The position numbers and the translations under genes were made by a program. From Phyllobacteriaceae bacterium (GTDB taxonomy: Bacteria > Pseudomonadota > Alphaproteobacteria > Rhizobiales > Ancalomicrobiaceae): DNA of 7,774 bases. The notes under the pieces are model-generated. The model saw nothing but the letters and a program-made list of their open reading frames with translations, did no database searches and had not been told where the DNA came from. The DNA lies in contig JAAYVT010000305.1 of NCBI GenBank assembly GCA_012517025.1, positions 1-7,774 of the forward strand, given 5' to 3'. Each line of letters starts with the position of its first letter. Position 1 is the stretch's first letter. Below, in pieces: positions 6,403-7,774 of this stretch.

Positions 6403-7632
6403 ATGACCGACATCGCCGCCCGCATTTCCGACCTCGTCGACGCCGCCTTCGCGGACGAAGTGGCGATGGTCGCGGCCCTGGTGAAATGCCCCTCCGACAA
6501 TCCCCCCGGCGACTGCGCCGCCCACGCCGAGGTGACGGCGAAGGAGCTGGAAGCGCGCGGCTTCGCGGTCGAGCGCCATCCGGTGCCCGAGGCGGTGGTG
6601 CGCGCCAACGGCATGATCTCGGCGACCAACCTGATCACCCGCAGCGTCTTCGGCACCGGCGGCCCGGTGATCGCCCTCAACGCCCACGGCGACGTGGTTC
6701 CGCCCGGCGAGGGCTGGACCTGCGACCCCTACGGCGCCGAGATCCGCGACGGCTGGATGTACGGCCGCGGTGTCGCCGTGTCGAAGTGCGACTTCGCGAC
6801 TTATGCCTTCGCCATCCAGGCACTGCGGAAGGCGGGCGTGCCGCTGAACGGCACGCTGGAGATCCACGGCACCTGGGACGAGGAGGCCGGCGGCGAGATC
6901 GGCCCGAAGTGGCTTCTCGACGAGGGCCTGAGCAAGCCGACCCACGCCGTCGCCGCGAGCTTCTCCTACGCCGTGGTCGACGCCCACAACGGCTGCCTCC
7001 ACCTCGAGATCGTGGTCGAGGGCAAGTCGGCCCATGCCGCCATCCCCTATACCGGCATCGACGCGCTGGAAGCGGCGACCGGCGTGCTGAACGGCCTCTA
7101 CGCCTTCCGCAAGTCGCTCGCTCAGAAGGTCTCGGCGACGCCGGGCATCGGCAGCCCGCAGTTGACCGTCGGCCTGATCGAGGGCGGCATCAACACCAAC
7201 GTCGTCCCCGACAAGGTCAAGCTCCGGCTCGACCGTCGGATGATCCCGGAGGAGAATCCGGAAGCCGTCGAGGCGGAACTGCGCGGCGTGATCGAGGGGG
7301 CGATGAAGGCCTACCCGGCGGCGCGAGTGACGGTCAACCGCATCCTGCTCGCTCGTCCGCTCGCCCCGTTGCCGGGTTCCGAAAAGCTCACCGAGGCGCT
7401 GTGCCGTCGGGCGAGCGAGGTCTTCGGCGAGCCGATCGGGATCAAGGGCCTGCCGCTCTACACCGACGCCCGCCATTACGCCGAGGCCGGCGTGCCGATC
7501 GTCCTCTACGGCGCCGGCCCGCGTTCGATCACCGAGGCCAACGCTCACCGCGCCGACGAGCGCCTGCCGCTCGAGGATCTGCGCAAGGCGACCAAGGTGG
7601 TGGCGCTGGCGCTCGCCGATCTGATGGGGTGA
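6403..7632 (+). CDS. M20 metallohydrolase of the ArgE/DapE type, function unknown, with altered metal-bridging site
   Basis: This 409-residue protein belongs to the M20 peptidase/deacylase superfamily but to a different branch from the allantoate amidohydrolase in the same operon. Visible residues are H95 and D97 (NAHGDVVP), the catalytic/ligand glutamates E160-E161 (WDEEAGGE), H211 in the dimerisation domain (GKSAHAAIP), D355 (LYTDARHY) and H382 (NAHRADE). The metal-bridging Asp expected in the GRG-x-x-D-M-K-G motif is absent: the sequence is GRGVAVSKCDF (121-131), with V126 in its place and D130 four residues later. It starts 16 bases after guaD at ATG 6403 with only a weak GGA ribosome site, and ends just before the operon's final hairpin. 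Context suggests it removes an acyl or carbamoyl group from a late purine-degradation product or a peptide-like nitrogen source, but no substrate can be named. Confidence 0.85.
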   Translation: MTDIAARISDLVDAAFADEVAMVAALVKCPSDNPPGDCAAHAEVTAKELEARGFAVERHPVPEAVVRANGMISATNLITRSVFGTGGPVIALNAHGDVVPPGEGWTCDPYGAEIRDGWMYGRGVAVSKCDFATYAFAIQALRKAGVPLNGTLEIHGTWDEEAGGEIGPKWLLDEGLSKPTHAVAASFSYAVVDAHNGCLHLEIVVEGKSAHAAIPYTGIDALEAATGVLNGLYAFRKSLAQKVSATPGIGSPQLTVGLIEGGINTNVVPDKVKLRLDRRMIPEENPEAVEAELRGVIEGAMKAYPAARVTVNRILLARPLAPLPGSEKLTEALCRRASEVFGEPIGIKGLPLYTDARHYAEAGVPIVLYGAGPRSITEANAHRADERLPLEDLRKATKVVALALADLMG

Positions 7633-7633
7633 C

Positions 7634-7670
7634 GACGAAGGGCGACGATCGCCGATCGTCGCCCTTCGTC
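7634..7670. terminator. Perfect 17-bp hairpin terminator between convergent genes
   Basis: Arms 7634-7650 and 7654-7670 are exact reverse complements around a 3-base loop (in RNA the innermost pairs probably open to a 5-base loop). The stem starts 2 bases after the M20 stop codon. On the + strand it is followed by TTGCCTGTTCTCG, which is moderately T-rich. A convergent minus-strand gene ends at 7698, so the symmetrical stem may stop transcription from both sides. Confidence 0.8.
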
Positions 7671-7697
7671 TTGCCTGTTCTCGTCCGAACCGTCGCC

Positions 7698-7774
7698 TCA
7701 GCCGAGCGCCGCCTCGAGCGCGTCGGCCATGGCGTTCTCCGGCTCGAAGATCCAGTCGAGCTTGGCCACCGTCA
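7698..7774 (-). CDS. C-terminal end of a convergent gene, product not recognised (truncated by window edge)
   Basis: Reading the minus strand from the window edge gives 24 codons, TVAKLDWIFEPENAMADALE then AALG, ending in TGA (complement of 7698-7700). Third codon positions are strongly G/C, like the genes in the window, and the peptide resembles an amphipathic C-terminal helix. The gene converges on the purine operon across the 17-bp hairpin, so it is probably a separate transcription unit. The fragment is too short to assign a family. Confidence 0.55.
   Translation of the reverse strand, partial: TVAKLDWIFEPENAMADALEAALG

Noticed and set aside
2067..7548. Several very long open frames on the minus strand opposite puuD, allC, guaD and the M20 gene
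   Set aside because: They lie antisense to well-supported genes, are rich in Arg, Gly, Asp and His as expected from reading GC-rich codons backwards, and show no recognisable domains or suitable ribosome sites.

Overview
The window is a GC-rich, densely coding stretch, apparently from an alphaproteobacterium (probably Hyphomicrobiales/Rhizobiales). That placement is inferred from the strong G/C bias at third codon positions, the protein sequences, and the pairing of a BMP-type ABC importer with a PuuD-type membrane urate oxidase. It reads as one purine salvage and degradation locus, almost entirely on the + strand.

Layout. Positions 1-675 hold the C-terminal part of a BMP-family ABC transporter permease whose start lies upstream of the window. 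It is followed by the periplasmic BMP-family binding protein (757-1842). A 287-base non-coding stretch (1843-2129) separates transport from catabolism. It contains a strong GC hairpin and a second smaller one just after the binding-protein gene, a short hairpin with a GAAA loop, a 25-base near-perfect palindrome, and an AT-rich 12-base perfect palindrome typical of a GntR-type operator. The catabolic operon follows: puuD (membrane urate oxidase with a cytochrome c tail, 2130-3308), uraD (OHCU decarboxylase, 3320-3832), an allantoate amidohydrolase-type M20 enzyme (3829-5091), guaD (guanine deaminase, 5088-6386) and a second, DapE/ArgE-like M20 hydrolase (6403-7632). The intergenic gaps are tiny, and two junctions are 4-base GTGA stop/start overlaps. 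A 17-bp perfect hairpin (7634-7670) ends the operon, and the tail of a convergent minus-strand gene runs off the right edge.

How the genes work together (inference from known families). A purine or nucleoside enters through the BMP ABC system. GuaD turns guanine into xanthine. A xanthine dehydrogenase not in this window would make urate. PuuD oxidises urate to 5-hydroxyisourate and passes electrons to its own c-type haem. A HIU hydrolase not in this window would give OHCU, which UraD decarboxylates to S-allantoin. An allantoinase not in this window would give allantoate, the expected substrate of the first M20 enzyme. The role of the second M20 enzyme is unknown, and it lacks the usual metal-bridging aspartate in the canonical position.

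No mobile element, CRISPR array, tRNA or rRNA was seen. The enzymes belong to known families. The least explained parts are the palindrome-rich leader before puuD and the atypical M20 hydrolase.
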